In this document: positions 1-13,764 of the stretch, piece after piece | Position numbering within the stretch: position 1 is the first letter of the stretch | Layout: every line of letters starts with the position of its first letter | DNA from: Schumannella luteola | GTDB lineage: Bacteria; Actinomycetota; Actinomycetes; Actinomycetales; Microbacteriaceae | Direction of reading: 5' to 3' | Length of the DNA: 64,000 bases | Assembly: GCF_013408685.1 (NCBI RefSeq) | Contig: NZ_JACBZY010000001.1 | Coordinates: 3,162,001 to 3,226,000 of the forward strand | Made by a program: the position numbers and the translations under genes | The notes under the pieces: model-generated | Database searches by the model: none | What the model was told of the DNA's origin: nothing | What the model saw: only the letters and a program-made list of their open reading frames with translations

Positions 1-395
1 TTCGCCGGGATGATGTCGAGCCCGGGCGTGGAGGTCTCGACGATCGTCGAGAGCGTGTCCTTCTCCGAGCCGAGCAGCAGGTCGTAGATCGTCGGCAGGT
101 CGTGGGTGTTGATGCCGAGCCCGGCACTGAGGGCGCCCTGCGGGTCGAAGTCGATCGCGAGCACGCGGCGGCCGTACTGGGCCAGGCTCGCGCCGAGGTT
201 GATGGTGGTCGTCGTCTTGCCGACGCCGCCCTTCTGGTTGCAGAGGGCGATGATGCGCGCGGGGCCGTGGCCGCTCAGCGGAGCGGGCACCGGGAACTCG
301 CGCAGGGGCCGGCCGGTGGGGCCGAGTTTCGGCTCCGCGGTACCGGGAACATCCAGGCCGGGGAGCTCAGCGACGTCGTTCCGCTTGGCTGCCAT
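1..395 (-). CDS. parA: ParA/Soj-type ATPase, N-terminal part (cut by window start)
   Basis: ParA family ATPase for chromosome segregation or positioning; only the first 131 codons lie in the window. After a disordered N-terminus of about 45 residues comes the deviant Walker A motif KGGVGKTT (about residues 55-62) and the Walker B/switch region IDFDPQG (about 81-87), both diagnostic of the ParA/MinD superfamily. The ATG at 395 is preceded by TAGACT (408-403), which puts the predicted transcript start one base before the ATG, so the mRNA is probably leaderless. In related actinobacteria a parA of this type precedes scpA/scpB, which would lie outside the window. It could be an orphan ParA rather than the oriC-linked copy, since no parB is visible. 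Confidence 0.9.
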   Translation of the reverse strand, partial: MAAKRNDVAELPGLDVPGTAEPKLGPTGRPLREFPVPAPLSGHGPARIIALCNQKGGVGKTTTTINLGASLAQYGRRVLAIDFDPQGALSAGLGINTHDLPTIYDLLLGSEKDTLSTIVETSTPGLDIIPA

Positions 396-405
396 GGCCG
401 CGAGT

Positions 406-1422
406 CTACGAGCGCTGCGGGGTCGGTCCGCGCTCCGCCGCACCCCCGTCGGCAGGGTCACTTCGACCTCTGGTTGAAGGTGAAGTGGCCGGATCGACAG
501 GGTCGTTCACGTCGTCGAGGGGTGCCGGATCCGGCGGCTGCGGCGGATACACCCAGGTCACGAGCGCGACCGAGATCATCATCAGCAGGAACCAGGAGAC
601 GATCTTCACCGGCGACACGAGATGCCAGCCGTCGACCTGGTCGGGGTAGGTCCACGCGCCCGCGCCGGTGCCGATGTTCTCGGCGAACCAGATGAACAGC
701 GCGACGAGCGCGAACGCCAGCAGCACCGGCATCCGGAACCGGCGCCGCCAGACGCGCACGTGCATCGTCGTGCGCAGGAACACCACGACGACCGCCGCCA
801 GCAGCACCCAGCGCAGGTCGACCATCCAGTGCTGGGTGAAGAAGTTCGCGTAGATGAGCGCGGCGATCACGCCGGCGAGCCAGCGCGGCGGATAGGCGGT
901 GAAGCGCAGGTCGAACAGGCGCACGACGCGCACCATGTACGACCCGACGGCCGCGTACATGAAGCCCGTGTAGAGCGGCACCGAGCCGAGGTGCAGCACG
1001 CCGTCGAGGTCGTACTCCCACGAGCCGACGCCGGTCTTGAACAGCTCCATGACGGTGCCCACGACGTGGAAGAGCACGATCACGCGCAGCTCGCGCAGCG
1101 TCTCGAGCCGGGCGGTGAGCATGAGCGCCTGGATGCCGACAGCGGCGATCGTGAGCGCGTCGCTGCGGGCGAGCGCGACGCCGTCGGGATAGGCGACGCG
1201 GGCCAGCACGATCACGGCGAGCATGAGCGCGCCGAACAGGCACGCCCAGGCCTGCTTCGCCCCGAAGACGAGGAACTCGAGCAGGGCGGCCCGCACACGA
1301 CCCGGGCGGCTCGCGGGGTCGACCCCGCCACGGTCGAGCAGGGCTCGGGCGCGATCGTCGAGCCACTGCTCGACCGAGGTGAAGCGAGCGCCGCTGAACG
1401 GTGCGCTGCCGGCCCGTGCCAT
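406..1422 (-). CDS. DUF817 family integral membrane protein
   Basis: Conserved polytopic membrane protein of the DUF817 family, function unknown. At least seven hydrophobic segments are spread over 338 residues, with family-typical stretches such as [19 protein letters not shown] and [18 protein letters not shown]. The C-terminal 45 residues are polar and disordered. The reading frame is open up to 1512, but the ATG at 1422 is preferred because AGGAGC sits 6 bases upstream and the extra N-terminal residues look like noise. It stands alone, transcribed away from the SatD-like gene and toward parA, whose -10 box overlaps the end of this gene. Confidence 0.85.
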   Translation of the reverse strand: MARAGSAPFSGARFTSVEQWLDDRARALLDRGGVDPASRPGRVRAALLEFLVFGAKQAWACLFGALMLAVIVLARVAYPDGVALARSDALTIAAVGIQALMLTARLETLRELRVIVLFHVVGTVMELFKTGVGSWEYDLDGVLHLGSVPLYTGFMYAAVGSYMVRVVRLFDLRFTAYPPRWLAGVIAALIYANFFTQHWMVDLRWVLLAAVVVVFLRTTMHVRVWRRRFRMPVLLAFALVALFIWFAENIGTGAGAWTYPDQVDGWHLVSPVKIVSWFLLMMISVALVTWVYPPQPPDPAPLDDVNDPVDPATSPSTRGRSDPADGGAAERGPTPQRS

Positions 1423-1502
1423 GGTGCTCCTGTCGCCGACGGCCGCCGGCGGTGGATGCCGGAAGCTCGGAACGGTAGCCCCGCATCCTGTGAAGCCTCC
1501 GG

Positions 1503-1548
1503 CCTTGATCATGAACAGATCAAGGTTCTAGGCTTCATGGACGGGAGG
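1503..1548 (+). promoter_or_regulatory. Inverted-repeat operator, -10 box and RBS of the SatD-like gene
   Basis: A perfect 8-bp inverted repeat, CCTTGATC (1503-1510) and GATCAAGG (1518-1525) with a 7-base spacer, sits where the -35 region should be. It is followed by a TAGGCT -10 box (1529-1534) and the ribosome binding site GGGAGG (1543-1548) ahead of the ATG at 1554. This looks like a repressor-type operator, probably for the downstream HTH protein itself; that last step is inference. Confidence 0.55.
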
Positions 1549-1553
1549 TCAGC

Positions 1554-2255
1554 ATGTTCGTCATCACCGCCGACCAGGTCGGCAGCCGTCGCGGATCCGA
1601 CCTCGTGGCCGGGGCGCTCGACGACATCCAGGGCGCGCTCGGGCCCCGGCTCGCCCTGCCCGCCGACCGCACCGCCGGCGACGAGCTGCAGGTGGTCACC
1701 GCCGATGCCCGCGCCGCCCTCGACCTCGTGCTGCGGCTCAGTCGCGAGGGCCGTTGGAGCGTGGGGTGCGGCATCGGCGCCGTCGACGAGCTCGCCGACA
1801 GCACCCGCGCGAGCACCGGGCCCGCGTTCATCGCCGCCCGCGACGCCGTCGAGGCCGCGAAGAAGAGCCGCACCCGCCTCAGCGTGCGCGGCGGCGCCGA
1901 CGGACTCGGCGCGGCCGCGATCGAACCGCTCGCGGACCTGCTGCTGCTGCTGCGGGCCCGCCGCAGCGAACCGGGATGGGAGCTCGCCGATCTGCTCGCC
2001 GACGGGGCGACCCAGGCGGATGCGGCGCAGCAGCTCGGCATCACTCCGCAGGCAGCGAGCCAACGCGCCCGGGCCGCCGAGATCGCCGCCGAGGCCGCCG
2101 CGATTCCCGCGCTCGTGCGGCTGCTCGAGCTGGCCGACGCGCCGGCGGCCGGGGCCCCGGTGTCGGAGGCCGCCAGCACAGTGGAGTCGACCGGGAGAAC
2201 CGTCGGGACCTCGAGGTCCGCGAGATCCGCCCGAGCGAAGGGAGCGCGCCGATGA
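1554..2255 (+). CDS. SatD-like HTH protein
   Basis: SatD-family-like protein of 233 residues. The N-terminal half resembles the SatD domain (MFVITADQVGSRRGSD, then a GDELQ motif near residue 43). Residues about 150-175 form a helix-turn-helix (TQADAAQQLGITPQAASQRA). The last 35 residues are low complexity. Such proteins in actinobacteria are thought to be small regulators paired with a membrane protein, and here the stop overlaps the ATG of a membrane protein gene (ATGA). A GGGAGG RBS fixes the start and an inverted repeat overlaps the promoter. The biochemical role is unknown. Confidence 0.7.
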   Translation: MFVITADQVGSRRGSDLVAGALDDIQGALGPRLALPADRTAGDELQVVTADARAALDLVLRLSREGRWSVGCGIGAVDELADSTRASTGPAFIAARDAVEAAKKSRTRLSVRGGADGLGAAAIEPLADLLLLLRARRSEPGWELADLLADGATQADAAQQLGITPQAASQRARAAEIAAEAAAIPALVRLLELADAPAAGAPVSEAASTVESTGRTVGTSRSARSARAKGARR

Positions 2256-2935
2256 CCGCACTGCACGTCGTGCTGTGGATCCTGGCGATCCTCGTGATCG
2301 CCGGCGCGACCGTCGTCGCCGCCATCGGCGTGCGCCGCGACCGTCCGATCGCCGGACTGGTTCCGGTCGTGCCGATCGCGATCGGACTGCTGCTCGCTCT
2401 GCTCGGGGTGCGCATCCCCTCGCACTCCCCCGTTCTCGAAGCCCTGCTCGCGCTCGTGATCGCCGCCGCCGGCGTCGTCGCGGGCTCGCCGCTGACCATG
2501 CTGGTGCTGCGACGCACGGCGCCGGCGGCGGATGCCGGGCGCGGGTCGAGCGAGAACGCGGGCATCCGCGCCGACTCCGACCGCGCACGGCCCGCCGCGG
2601 CGGCGAGCTGGTCGCTCGGCGAGGAGGTGCCCGACGAGGCGCTGCGTTCGAGCGCCGGTTCCCCCGGTGCCGCGAGCACCGCACCGCGCGAGGTGCTGCG
2701 CGGCGGCGGCGTGATCGGCTACCTGGAGCGCTTCGCGATCATCGGCTCGGTCGCGCTCGGCCACATCGAGGTGCTCGCCGCGGTCATCGCGATCAAGGGC
2801 CTCGGTCGCTTCAACGACCTCGACAGCTCCGCCGCCCGCGAGCGCTTCATCATCGGCACGCTCGTGAGCATGATCTGGGCGGGCAGCTGCGCGGCGCTCA
2901 TCCTCGTGACGGGGCTGATCCCGAAGCTCGGCTGA
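2252..2935 (+). CDS. Membrane protein coupled to the SatD-like gene
   Basis: Predicted inner-membrane protein of 227 residues. Three hydrophobic segments lie in the first 90 residues, followed by a polar disordered linker of about 60 residues and a conserved C-terminal part (GYLERFAIIGSVALGHIEVL, then IKGLGRF and ERFIIGTLVSMIWAG) with two more hydrophobic segments. The start ATG overlaps the stop of the SatD-like gene by four bases, so the two are translationally coupled. I do not recognise an enzymatic motif. SatD-like proteins are often found next to membrane proteins with this C-terminal ERFIIGT-type segment, suggesting a sensor or target relationship, which is inference. Confidence 0.7.
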   Translation: MTALHVVLWILAILVIAGATVVAAIGVRRDRPIAGLVPVVPIAIGLLLALLGVRIPSHSPVLEALLALVIAAAGVVAGSPLTMLVLRRTAPAADAGRGSSENAGIRADSDRARPAAAASWSLGEEVPDEALRSSAGSPGAASTAPREVLRGGGVIGYLERFAIIGSVALGHIEVLAAVIAIKGLGRFNDLDSSAARERFIIGTLVSMIWAGSCAALILVTGLIPKLG

Positions 2936-3035
2936 GCCGGCCAACCGCTTCCTGGACTCACAGAACCTGAGCACCTCGCTCGGCTGATTCGACGCCCCAC
3001 CCCGTGCTCCTGGGCAGGGGAGAGCCTTTGCGGGG

Positions 3036-4148
3036 CTATCCGCCTAGCTGTTGCCCCAGCCGCTTCGCGATGCTCTCGATACGAAGCCGACCCGCCGCGA
3101 GGGTGGACGGCGTGCGCACGCCTAAACGGCCATGGAGCGCATCGATCGCATCGAAGGCGCCGCGCGCGTCCGCGTTGACGGCTCCAACAGCCGTCCGGAG
3201 CGACTGCCGCACATTCTCAAGCAGATCGGGCGGAAGAATCTCAGCATCAATGCCAGTCACACCGTAGAGGCCAGCAAAGACTCTCATCTGATCAATGGCG
3301 CTGCGATCGAGCCGGACGTCGTCGGGGAAGCTTGCCACCCACTCGCTCAAGATCTTGTCAATCCAGGTCTCGAGTTCCGCGGCTCCGTCTCTGACTCGCT
3401 CAGGCGTATCGACGGTGGACAGACGCACGCTGATCTTCCATCCCTCCGCGATCGCACTCTCCAGATCGGCGTACTGGGTAATTAACTCCGCGCCCACGAT
3501 CCAGGATAGAAACGCTGTTCTCCTCAGCGCGTCACCAAAGGTCGTTCTTGCGTCGAGGAATCGACGCTCCTCAACTTGCGCGACGAATGTCCGAACGAGG
3601 CGATCGAGATCGGCCCACGCATGGTCGAACAGCGACACCTGAGCACTGGGGATGTCGGCATACTCGCTGTAGCGCCGACAGAGCTGCACATCTCGCCTGA
3701 GCGCCTCACCGGCCAGTCGATACTGACCCGCAATGAGCTCAGCCATCTTCTCGCGACGCATATCCCCATTGACGGGATTGGCCAAGATTTCAGCCGAGCC
3801 AGTCACCGCCGAGCACTCTCCGTAGGGATTCATCGAGAAGAGCGCGACGTCGGCGCCGACCGCGTAGTCCAGGGCTTCCTGGGTGTATCCGCCCGTCGAG
3901 TAGAAGATCGCGATTCTGTGTTCGTGGGCGGCTCCGCGCAACTTCTGAATATCGGGTCGCCCGACTGGGTTCGCGTAGAACTTAACTTGGGCGACTGCAT
4001 CCGTTGCCCGGACGTCTAGACCTCCATCTGCACCTGATTCAGTTACCTGCGCATCGATGAAACCGATGCTCTGCATGTGGCGAGCCGCAGCGGCCTCGGC
4101 CGCGCGCCAATCGATCAGGAACTCACGTGAGGACAGCTCAGCGGTCAT
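3036..4148 (-). CDS. Mrr-type restriction endonuclease domain protein
   Basis: Solitary protein of 370 residues with an N-terminal Mrr_cat-like PD-(D/E)xK nuclease domain (about residues 10-110). Visible elements are an early helix with AAARHMQSIGF, the loop GADGGLDV with the likely metal-binding Asp45, then AQVKFY with the Q-x-K pair (Gln54, Lys56), and GRPDIQKLRGAA. The remaining 260 residues match no family I recognise. Mrr proteins are type IV enzymes cutting modified DNA, so a phage-defence role is likely but inferred. Base composition is clearly lower in GC than the neighbours (31 of 60 bases G/C at 3241-3300), suggesting recent acquisition. No methylase or partner gene is adjacent. Confidence 0.75.
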   Translation of the reverse strand: MTAELSSREFLIDWRAAEAAAARHMQSIGFIDAQVTESGADGGLDVRATDAVAQVKFYANPVGRPDIQKLRGAAHEHRIAIFYSTGGYTQEALDYAVGADVALFSMNPYGECSAVTGSAEILANPVNGDMRREKMAELIAGQYRLAGEALRRDVQLCRRYSEYADIPSAQVSLFDHAWADLDRLVRTFVAQVEERRFLDARTTFGDALRRTAFLSWIVGAELITQYADLESAIAEGWKISVRLSTVDTPERVRDGAAELETWIDKILSEWVASFPDDVRLDRSAIDQMRVFAGLYGVTGIDAEILPPDLLENVRQSLRTAVGAVNADARGAFDAIDALHGRLGVRTPSTLAAGRLRIESIAKRLGQQLGG

Positions 4149-4217
4149 GACTGGAGCGTATCTAAAAGTTGGGTTCCATAATCCACGCGACCGAGATCCT
4201 GGAGACAGGGCCGGTCC

Positions 4218-5102
4218 TCAGCCGCGCAGCAGCGGCAGCACCTCCTGGCCGAGCACGCGCACGAGCTCGCCGACGTTGTCGTCGCCGTCGTTCCGCGGAG
4301 CCTGCGCGATGATGCGCGTCGCCCCCGCGTCGGCGTAGGCGCGGAACCGTTCGGCGATCTGCTCGGGCGTGCCTGCCGCGTAGCCCTCGACGGGGTCGAA
4401 CCCCTCGGGGCGCCATGCCGCGGCATCGGCCGCCGCCCGCGCGATGCCGTCGTCACCGACCGCCGTGATGACGCCGACGCCGATCGGGCGCGGCTTCCCC
4501 GCCGTGCGCACCGCCAGCTCCGACATCGCGCGCACCTCCTCGACGGTCTGCGGCGCACCGAGCAGCACGCCGTCGCCGACCTCGGCGGCGAGCGCGAGCG
4601 ACTTCGGACCGCCGCCGCCCACGTGCAGCTCGAGCGGGGCGTCGAGCGGCCAGGTGAGCTTGATGCGGTCGAGCTTCACGTAGCGGCCCTCGACCGTGAC
4701 CTCCTCGCCCGCGAAGAGCCGACGCATCGCGTCCGCCGACTCGCGCAGCAGCGTGAGCGGCGAGGCGACGCGCACACCGGCCTGCCCCATCCACTCCTGC
4801 ACGCCGTGGCCGATGCCGGCGATGAAGCGCCCGGGGAACATCCGCTCGATCGTCGCCAGCTCCATCGCCGTGATCGCCGTGCTGCGCAGCGGCAGCGGAA
4901 GCAGGCCGATGCCGACGCGGATGCGCGACGTCGCGGCGAGCGCCGCCACCGCCGGCGCGATCCCGCTCTCGGCGAAGCAGTCCTCCCACACCCACAGTTC
5001 ATCGAGCCCCGCCTCCTCGACCGCGCGCGCGAGCGGCAGCAGCCGTTCGGGCGGCATGGTCGGGTCGAAAGTCATTCCGAGTCGGGGCAGCGCGGCGTCC
5101 AT
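4218..5102 (-). CDS. LLM class flavin/F420-dependent oxidoreductase
   Basis: Luciferase-like monooxygenase superfamily protein of 294 residues with a TIM-barrel pattern. It shows the N-terminal LARAVEEAGLDELWVWED segment, the RIRVGIGLLPLPLRS strand, GRFIAGIGHG and the HVGGGGPKSLALAAE region typical of F420- or FMN-using members. The substrate cannot be predicted. It stands alone between the Mrr gene and the divergent repeat protein. The start ATG at 5102 is assumed; an internal ATG at about residue 10 is also possible, because GGAGG lies too close to the first ATG to be a good RBS. Confidence 0.8.
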   Translation of the reverse strand: MDAALPRLGMTFDPTMPPERLLPLARAVEEAGLDELWVWEDCFAESGIAPAVAALAATSRIRVGIGLLPLPLRSTAITAMELATIERMFPGRFIAGIGHGVQEWMGQAGVRVASPLTLLRESADAMRRLFAGEEVTVEGRYVKLDRIKLTWPLDAPLELHVGGGGPKSLALAAEVGDGVLLGAPQTVEEVRAMSELAVRTAGKPRPIGVGVITAVGDDGIARAAADAAAWRPEGFDPVEGYAAGTPEQIAERFRAYADAGATRIIAQAPRNDGDDNVGELVRVLGQEVLPLLRG

Positions 5103-5211
5103 GCCTCCACCCTGACGTGCCCCGCCGACATCCGCGCGGATTCCGACGACTCGCGCAGGCCGTCCGCGCGATCCGCGCTGGGGTGTCTTGCGAGCGTGTC
5201 ACACTGCCGAT

Positions 5212-5997
5212 ATGCCCACCGTCGCTGAGATCGCCGCGGAAGCGACCGAGTCCACCGACTCCGAGAGACTTCGGGTTCTCGCCGACCACCGGTCGAAGTC
5301 CGTGCGCGTCGCCGTCGCCGAGAACGCGGCGACCGATGACGTCACCGTCGAGCTCCTGCTCCGGGACCCAGTCGAGCTGGTGCGTCTCGCCGGTGCCACC
5401 AACCTGGCAGGCAGACCCGCGCTGCAGGCCGTCGTGGCGCACTCGGACGAGAAATGGATGCGCGCGATCCTTGCGCACACCTTCGCCCGCGACGACGACC
5501 GCGGACTGCCCTATGACGTTCAGATCCTTCTGTCGGAAGACGACTTCTGGGAGACCCGACAGCGCATCGCCGAGACGACCGCCTACGCGGAGATCTTCGA
5601 GCAGCTGCTACTCGACGCCGATGCGCGCGTACGGGGGCGCTGTGCAGCGAATCCGCGGATCACTCTCGAGCAGATGGAGCGCCTGGTCAACGACCGGTCG
5701 TGGATCGTTCGCGCCTCAGCGGCCGGATCCGGGTGCCGCTATCCCGATGACGGCCAGCTTCTCCGACTGGCATCCGATCGCTCGGCGGGTGTGCGGTGGG
5801 CGGTCGTGTTCCGACCGGATCGTCCCAGGGCGGCGCTCGAGCTCATCGCAGAAGACACCGACGCCGACAACCGCGACCACGCTCGACGCGCACTTCGCGA
5901 CGAGCACGCGATCATGAGCGAGCAGGTCATCGAGTGGGCTCGTGAGGAACGACGGCGCGCGGACCGGATCGCGCCGTTCATCGGGGCGCCGCGTTAG
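5212..5997 (+). CDS. Leucine-rich-repeat-variant / HEAT-like repeat protein
   Basis: Protein of 261 residues made of irregular alpha-helical repeats of the variant leucine-rich (LRV/HEAT-like) type: SERLRVLADHRSKSVRVAVA, DPVELVRLAGATNL, DARVRGRCAANPRI and RSWIVRASAAGSG recur at intervals of about 25-45 residues. These folds mediate protein contacts; no catalytic motif is seen. The ATG at 5212 is preferred over an upstream TTG at 5188. Codon use matches the surrounding genome. Its stop abuts the end of the convergent glycosylase gene with no spacer. Confidence 0.65.
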   Translation: MPTVAEIAAEATESTDSERLRVLADHRSKSVRVAVAENAATDDVTVELLLRDPVELVRLAGATNLAGRPALQAVVAHSDEKWMRAILAHTFARDDDRGLPYDVQILLSEDDFWETRQRIAETTAYAEIFEQLLLDADARVRGRCAANPRITLEQMERLVNDRSWIVRASAAGSGCRYPDDGQLLRLASDRSAGVRWAVVFRPDRPRAALELIAEDTDADNRDHARRALRDEHAIMSEQVIEWAREERRRADRIAPFIGAPR

Positions 5998-6564
5998 TCA
6001 GCCGCGCTTCCTCGGAACCGAGCGGCGGTAGGGCGAGACCGTCGGGTCGCCGGCGATCGTGAAGCGCCAGGGGTAGGCGTCGGTGCCGCCCTCGCCCGAG
6101 ACCCCGGTGCGGGGTCCGGTGTGGATGCGCGACGCGGGCACGGGCGCAGACGGCAGCTCGAGCGCGAACGGCTCGCCGTCGAGGAGCACGCCGTCGTCGG
6201 CGAGGACGATGCCGAGGGCGATCGTGAGGCGGGCGGGGCCGCGGGCGAGGTCCGCATCCACTCGGCTCGTGGTGCGGCGCTCGCGCGCGGTGTCGAGTCC
6301 GTCGACGACCTCGCCGGCGCGCAGCAGCACGGCCGATGCTGCGCCAGGCGGCGAGCAGACGATGTTCGCGCAGGCGTGCATGCCGTAGGAGAAGTAGACG
6401 TAGAGGTGCCCGGGCTCGCCGAACATGGGGCGCGTGCGCGGCGTGGGGCCGCGGTGGGCGTGCGAGCCGGGATCCTCGCCGACACCGAGGTAGGCCTCGA
6501 CCTCGGTCAGGCGCACGCTCGCGCCGCGCCCGTGCAGCACGGCCCCGAGCAGGCGCGGCGCCAC
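5998..6564 (-). CDS. DNA-3-methyladenine glycosylase (AAG/MPG family)
   Basis: Base-excision repair glycosylase removing alkylated purines. Motifs include VRLTEVEAYLG, DPGSHAHRG and the PMFGEPGHLYVYFSYGMH core with the intercalating-Tyr region, then ARGPARLT and a C-terminal AGDPTVSPYRR. The first ATG/GTG/TTG is the GTG at 6564, but the frame continues upstream with family-like residues (DLLQLLRRPSVEVAPRLLG). No canonical start exists before the stop in front of it. A CTG at 6621, behind GAGGAT, would give the expected N-terminus, so the true start is probably upstream. It is the last gene of the unit that begins at argC. Confidence 0.85.
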   Translation of the reverse strand: MAPRLLGAVLHGRGASVRLTEVEAYLGVGEDPGSHAHRGPTPRTRPMFGEPGHLYVYFSYGMHACANIVCSPPGAASAVLLRAGEVVDGLDTARERRTTSRVDADLARGPARLTIALGIVLADDGVLLDGEPFALELPSAPVPASRIHTGPRTGVSGEGGTDAYPWRFTIAGDPTVSPYRRSVPRKRG

Positions 6565-6631
6565 CTCGACCGAGGGGCGCCGCAGCAGCTGAAGCAGATC
6601 GGCGTCCGGCGCGGAGCTCAGCGGAGCATCC

Positions 6632-11363
<4,732 letters not shown>

Positions 11364-11367
<4 letters not shown>

Positions 11368-12524
11368 GAGCTGTAGGCCGAGTTCTCGTGCACGTAGTCG
11401 TGCGTGAGGTCGTTCGTGTAGATCGTCGCCTCGGCCGCGCCGTAGTGCAGGTCGATCAGCACGTGCACGGCGCGCGAGCTCAGGTCGACCTCGTCGCGCG
11501 GGCGGTCGGGCCCGCCGGCAGAGCAGACGCGCACGCCGTTCATGCTCACGTCGACCGCGTAGGGGTCGAAGGGCGCCTGCGTCGTGCCGATCGCGGCGAG
11601 CACGCGACCCCAGTTGGGGTCGTTGCCGAACACGGCCGCCTTGAACAGGTTGTTGCGGGCGACCGAGCGGCCGACCTCGACCGCGTCGGTCTCGGTCTCG
11701 GCGCCGACGACCTCGATGGCGATGTCGTGGCTCGCGCCCTCCGCGTCGCCCTGCAGCTGCAGCGCGAGGTCGAGGCTGAGCTCGCGCAGCGCCTCGGCGA
11801 ACTCCGCCAGGTCGGGCGTGACGCCCGAGGCGCCGCTCGCGAGCAGCGTCACCTGGTCGTTCGTCGACATGCAGCCGTCGCTGTCGAGGCGGTCGAAGGT
11901 GACGCCCGTGGCGGAGCGGAGCGCCGCATCCAGCTGGGCGGAATCGAGTACGGCGTCGGTCGTGATCACGACGAGCATCGTCGCCAGACCCGGGGCGAGC
12001 ATGCCCGCGCCCTTCGCCATGCCGCCGAGGCTCCAGCCGGCGGCCGAGCGGTAGGCGGCGGTCTTGGCGTGGGTGTCGGTCGTGATGATCGCGGCGGCGG
12101 CGTCCGCTCCCGCCTCGTCGCTCGTGTCGAGCGCCTCGGCCGCGGCGGACACGCCTGCGAGCAGCTTGGCGCGGTCGAGCTGGTCGCCGATCAGGCCGGT
12201 CGAGCAGACGAGCACATCGCCCGCATCCACGCCGACTGCCGCGGCGACGCCCTCGGCCGTCGCGTGGGTGGTCTGGAAGCCCTCGGCGCCGGTGAAGCAG
12301 TTCGCCCCGCCGGAGTTGAGCACGATCGCCGAGACCTGGCCGTCGGCGATGACCTGGCGCGACCAGATGATGGGGTTCGCCTGCGCGCGGTTCGAGGTGA
12401 AGACGGCCGCGGCGGCGTTGAGCGGGCCGCGGTTCACGACGAGCGCGAGGTCCTGGTTGCCGTTCGACTTGAGCCCGGCGCGCACGCCGGCGGCCGCGAA
12501 TCCGGCGGGGGTGGTGACGGTCAC
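11364..12524 (-). CDS. argJ: Bifunctional glutamate N-acetyltransferase / ornithine acetyltransferase
   Basis: Transfers the acetyl group from acetylornithine back to glutamate; a precursor self-cleaves before the Thr of the ATML motif. [16 protein letters not shown] is present near residue 180 with that Thr. [14 protein letters not shown], near residue 70, forms part of the active site. Length is 386 residues. An argA homologue is not needed when ArgJ is bifunctional. The ATG at 12524 overlaps the argC stop. Confidence 0.95.
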
Positions 12525-13591
12525 GGGGCGACTCCGTTCACGGGAAGGCCGAGGGTCTCATCGAGCCCCAGGGCGAGGTTGGCCGACTGGATGGCGGCAC
12601 CGGCCGTGCCCTTGACGAGATTGTCGAGGGCGCTGACGACGACGACGCGGCCGGCCCGCTCGTCGACGGCGAGGCCGACGAGCACGGTGTTCGCGCCGGT
12701 CGTGTCGCCGGAGCGCGGGAACACGCCCTCGGGCAGCAGGTGGGCGAAGGGCTCGTCGGCGTAGGCGGCCTGCCACGCGGCGCGCACCTCGGCGGCGGTC
12801 ACGCCGGGCGCGAGCTTCGCGGTCGAGGTGGCGAGGATGCCGCGCGACATCGGCACGAGCACCGGCGTGAACGAGATGCTCACCCCGGTGCCGCCCGCGG
12901 CCGTGAGGTTCTGGATGATCTCGGGCACGTGGCGGTGCACGCCGCCGACGCCGTAGGCCGAGGCCGAGCCGGCGATCTCGCTCGCGAGCAGGTTCGTCTT
13001 CAGGCTCTTGCCGGCGCCCGAGGTGCCGACGCTGAGCACGCTGACCAGGTCGTCGGCCTGGATGACGCCGGCCGCGATCCCGGGCGCGAGCCCGAAGGTG
13101 ACGGCGCTGACGTTGCAGCCGGGCACGGCGATGCGCTTCGTCTGCGCCAGCTCGGCGCGCTGGGCGGCGGCGGTCGCGGTCGCCGGGGTGTCGGCGTCGG
13201 CGCGCGGCAGCTCCGGCATCCCGTAGGTCCAGGCGCCGTAGTACTCGCCGCCGTACCAGGTGGCCCAGGCCTCCGGGTCGGTCAGGCGGTGGTCGGCGCC
13301 GCAGTCGACGACGAGCACGTCATCCGGCAGCTCGGCCGTGATCGCGCCCGAGGCGCCGTGCGGCAGCGCGAGGAAGACCACGTCGTGGCCGACGAGCGAC
13401 GCGGCCTCGGTGGGCTTCAGCACCAGCTCGGCGTAGGTGAGCAGGTGCGGGTGCACGGCGGCGAGCTTCTCGCCCGCGTTGCTGTGCGCGGTCACCGTGG
13501 TGACCTGGAATTCGGGATGCGCGGCGAGGAGGCGAAGGAGCTCGCCCCCGGCGTAGCCGCTCGCGCCGGCGACGGCGACGGAGTAGGACAT
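12521..13591 (-). CDS. argC: N-acetyl-gamma-glutamyl-phosphate reductase
   Basis: NADPH-dependent reduction of N-acetylglutamyl phosphate. There is an N-terminal Rossmann motif ([16 protein letters not shown]), the catalytic Cys in [12 protein letters not shown] and the [17 protein letters not shown] segment. Length is 356 residues. It is the first structural gene of the arginine unit. TGAGG (13604-13600) lies 8 bases before the ATG at 13591 as the ribosome binding site, and an Arg-rich leader ORF precedes it. Confidence 0.95.
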   Translation of the reverse strand: MSYSVAVAGASGYAGGELLRLLAAHPEFQVTTVTAHSNAGEKLAAVHPHLLTYAELVLKPTEAASLVGHDVVFLALPHGASGAITAELPDDVLVVDCGADHRLTDPEAWATWYGGEYYGAWTYGMPELPRADADTPATATAAAQRAELAQTKRIAVPGCNVSAVTFGLAPGIAAGVIQADDLVSVLSVGTSGAGKSLKTNLLASEIAGSASAYGVGGVHRHVPEIIQNLTAAGGTGVSISFTPVLVPMSRGILATSTAKLAPGVTAAEVRAAWQAAYADEPFAHLLPEGVFPRSGDTTGANTVLVGLAVDERAGRVVVVSALDNLVKGTAGAAIQSANLALGLDETLGLPVNGVAP

Positions 13592-13674
13592 GGCGGATAC
13601 CTCAGGATGTCAGCGACGGACGTGGATGCGGGGCGGCGACGTCAGCGCTGGTGAGGCTCGGCTCGTGGCCAGGC
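13592..13674 (-). promoter_or_regulatory. argC leader region between leader ORF and argC
   Basis: These 83 bases separate the leader ORF stop from argC. CCTCA (13656-13652) is complementary to the argC ribosome binding site TGAGG (13604-13600), so a structure hiding the site is possible. GGGGCG and CGTC near the end of the leader ORF can also pair with GACG and CGCCCC downstream. I see no T-tract, so a classical intrinsic terminator is not evident. The structural reading is by eye only. Confidence 0.35.
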
Positions 13675-13758
13675 TCAGCGGCGGGACGACGCCCCGGTTC
13701 GGCGCGTACGACGAAGACGTCGAGCAGCACGCTGCTGAGCTCCGGTCGTCAGGTCCAC
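13675..13758 (-). CDS. Putative Arg-rich leader peptide upstream of argC
   Basis: A 28-codon ORF starting at GTG 13758 and ending at TGA 13675. The peptide reads (M)DLTTGAQQRAARRLRR, then TRRTGASSRR: 9 of 27 residues are arginine, clustered in its second half. A TAGGGT -10 box (13770-13765) sits exactly 6 bases before the GTG, which would make a leaderless mRNA beginning at this codon. AGGG could alternatively serve as a weak RBS. Position, arginine content and the leaderless start together suggest an arginine-sensing attenuation peptide. No leader peptide of this kind is confirmed here, and arginine codons are common in high-GC DNA. Confidence 0.5.
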   Translation of the reverse strand: MDLTTGAQQRAARRLRRTRRTGASSRR

Positions 13759-13764
13759 GCGTCG

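Noticed and set aside
406-1512. A longer DUF817 protein starting at 1512
   Set aside because: The extra 30 residues are not family-like and would cover the operator region; the ATG at 1422 has a good ribosome site.
13592-13674. A classical intrinsic attenuator (terminator with U-tract) in the arg leader
   Set aside because: No T-run follows any stem that I can draw; only ribosome-site pairing or an atypical mechanism remains possible.
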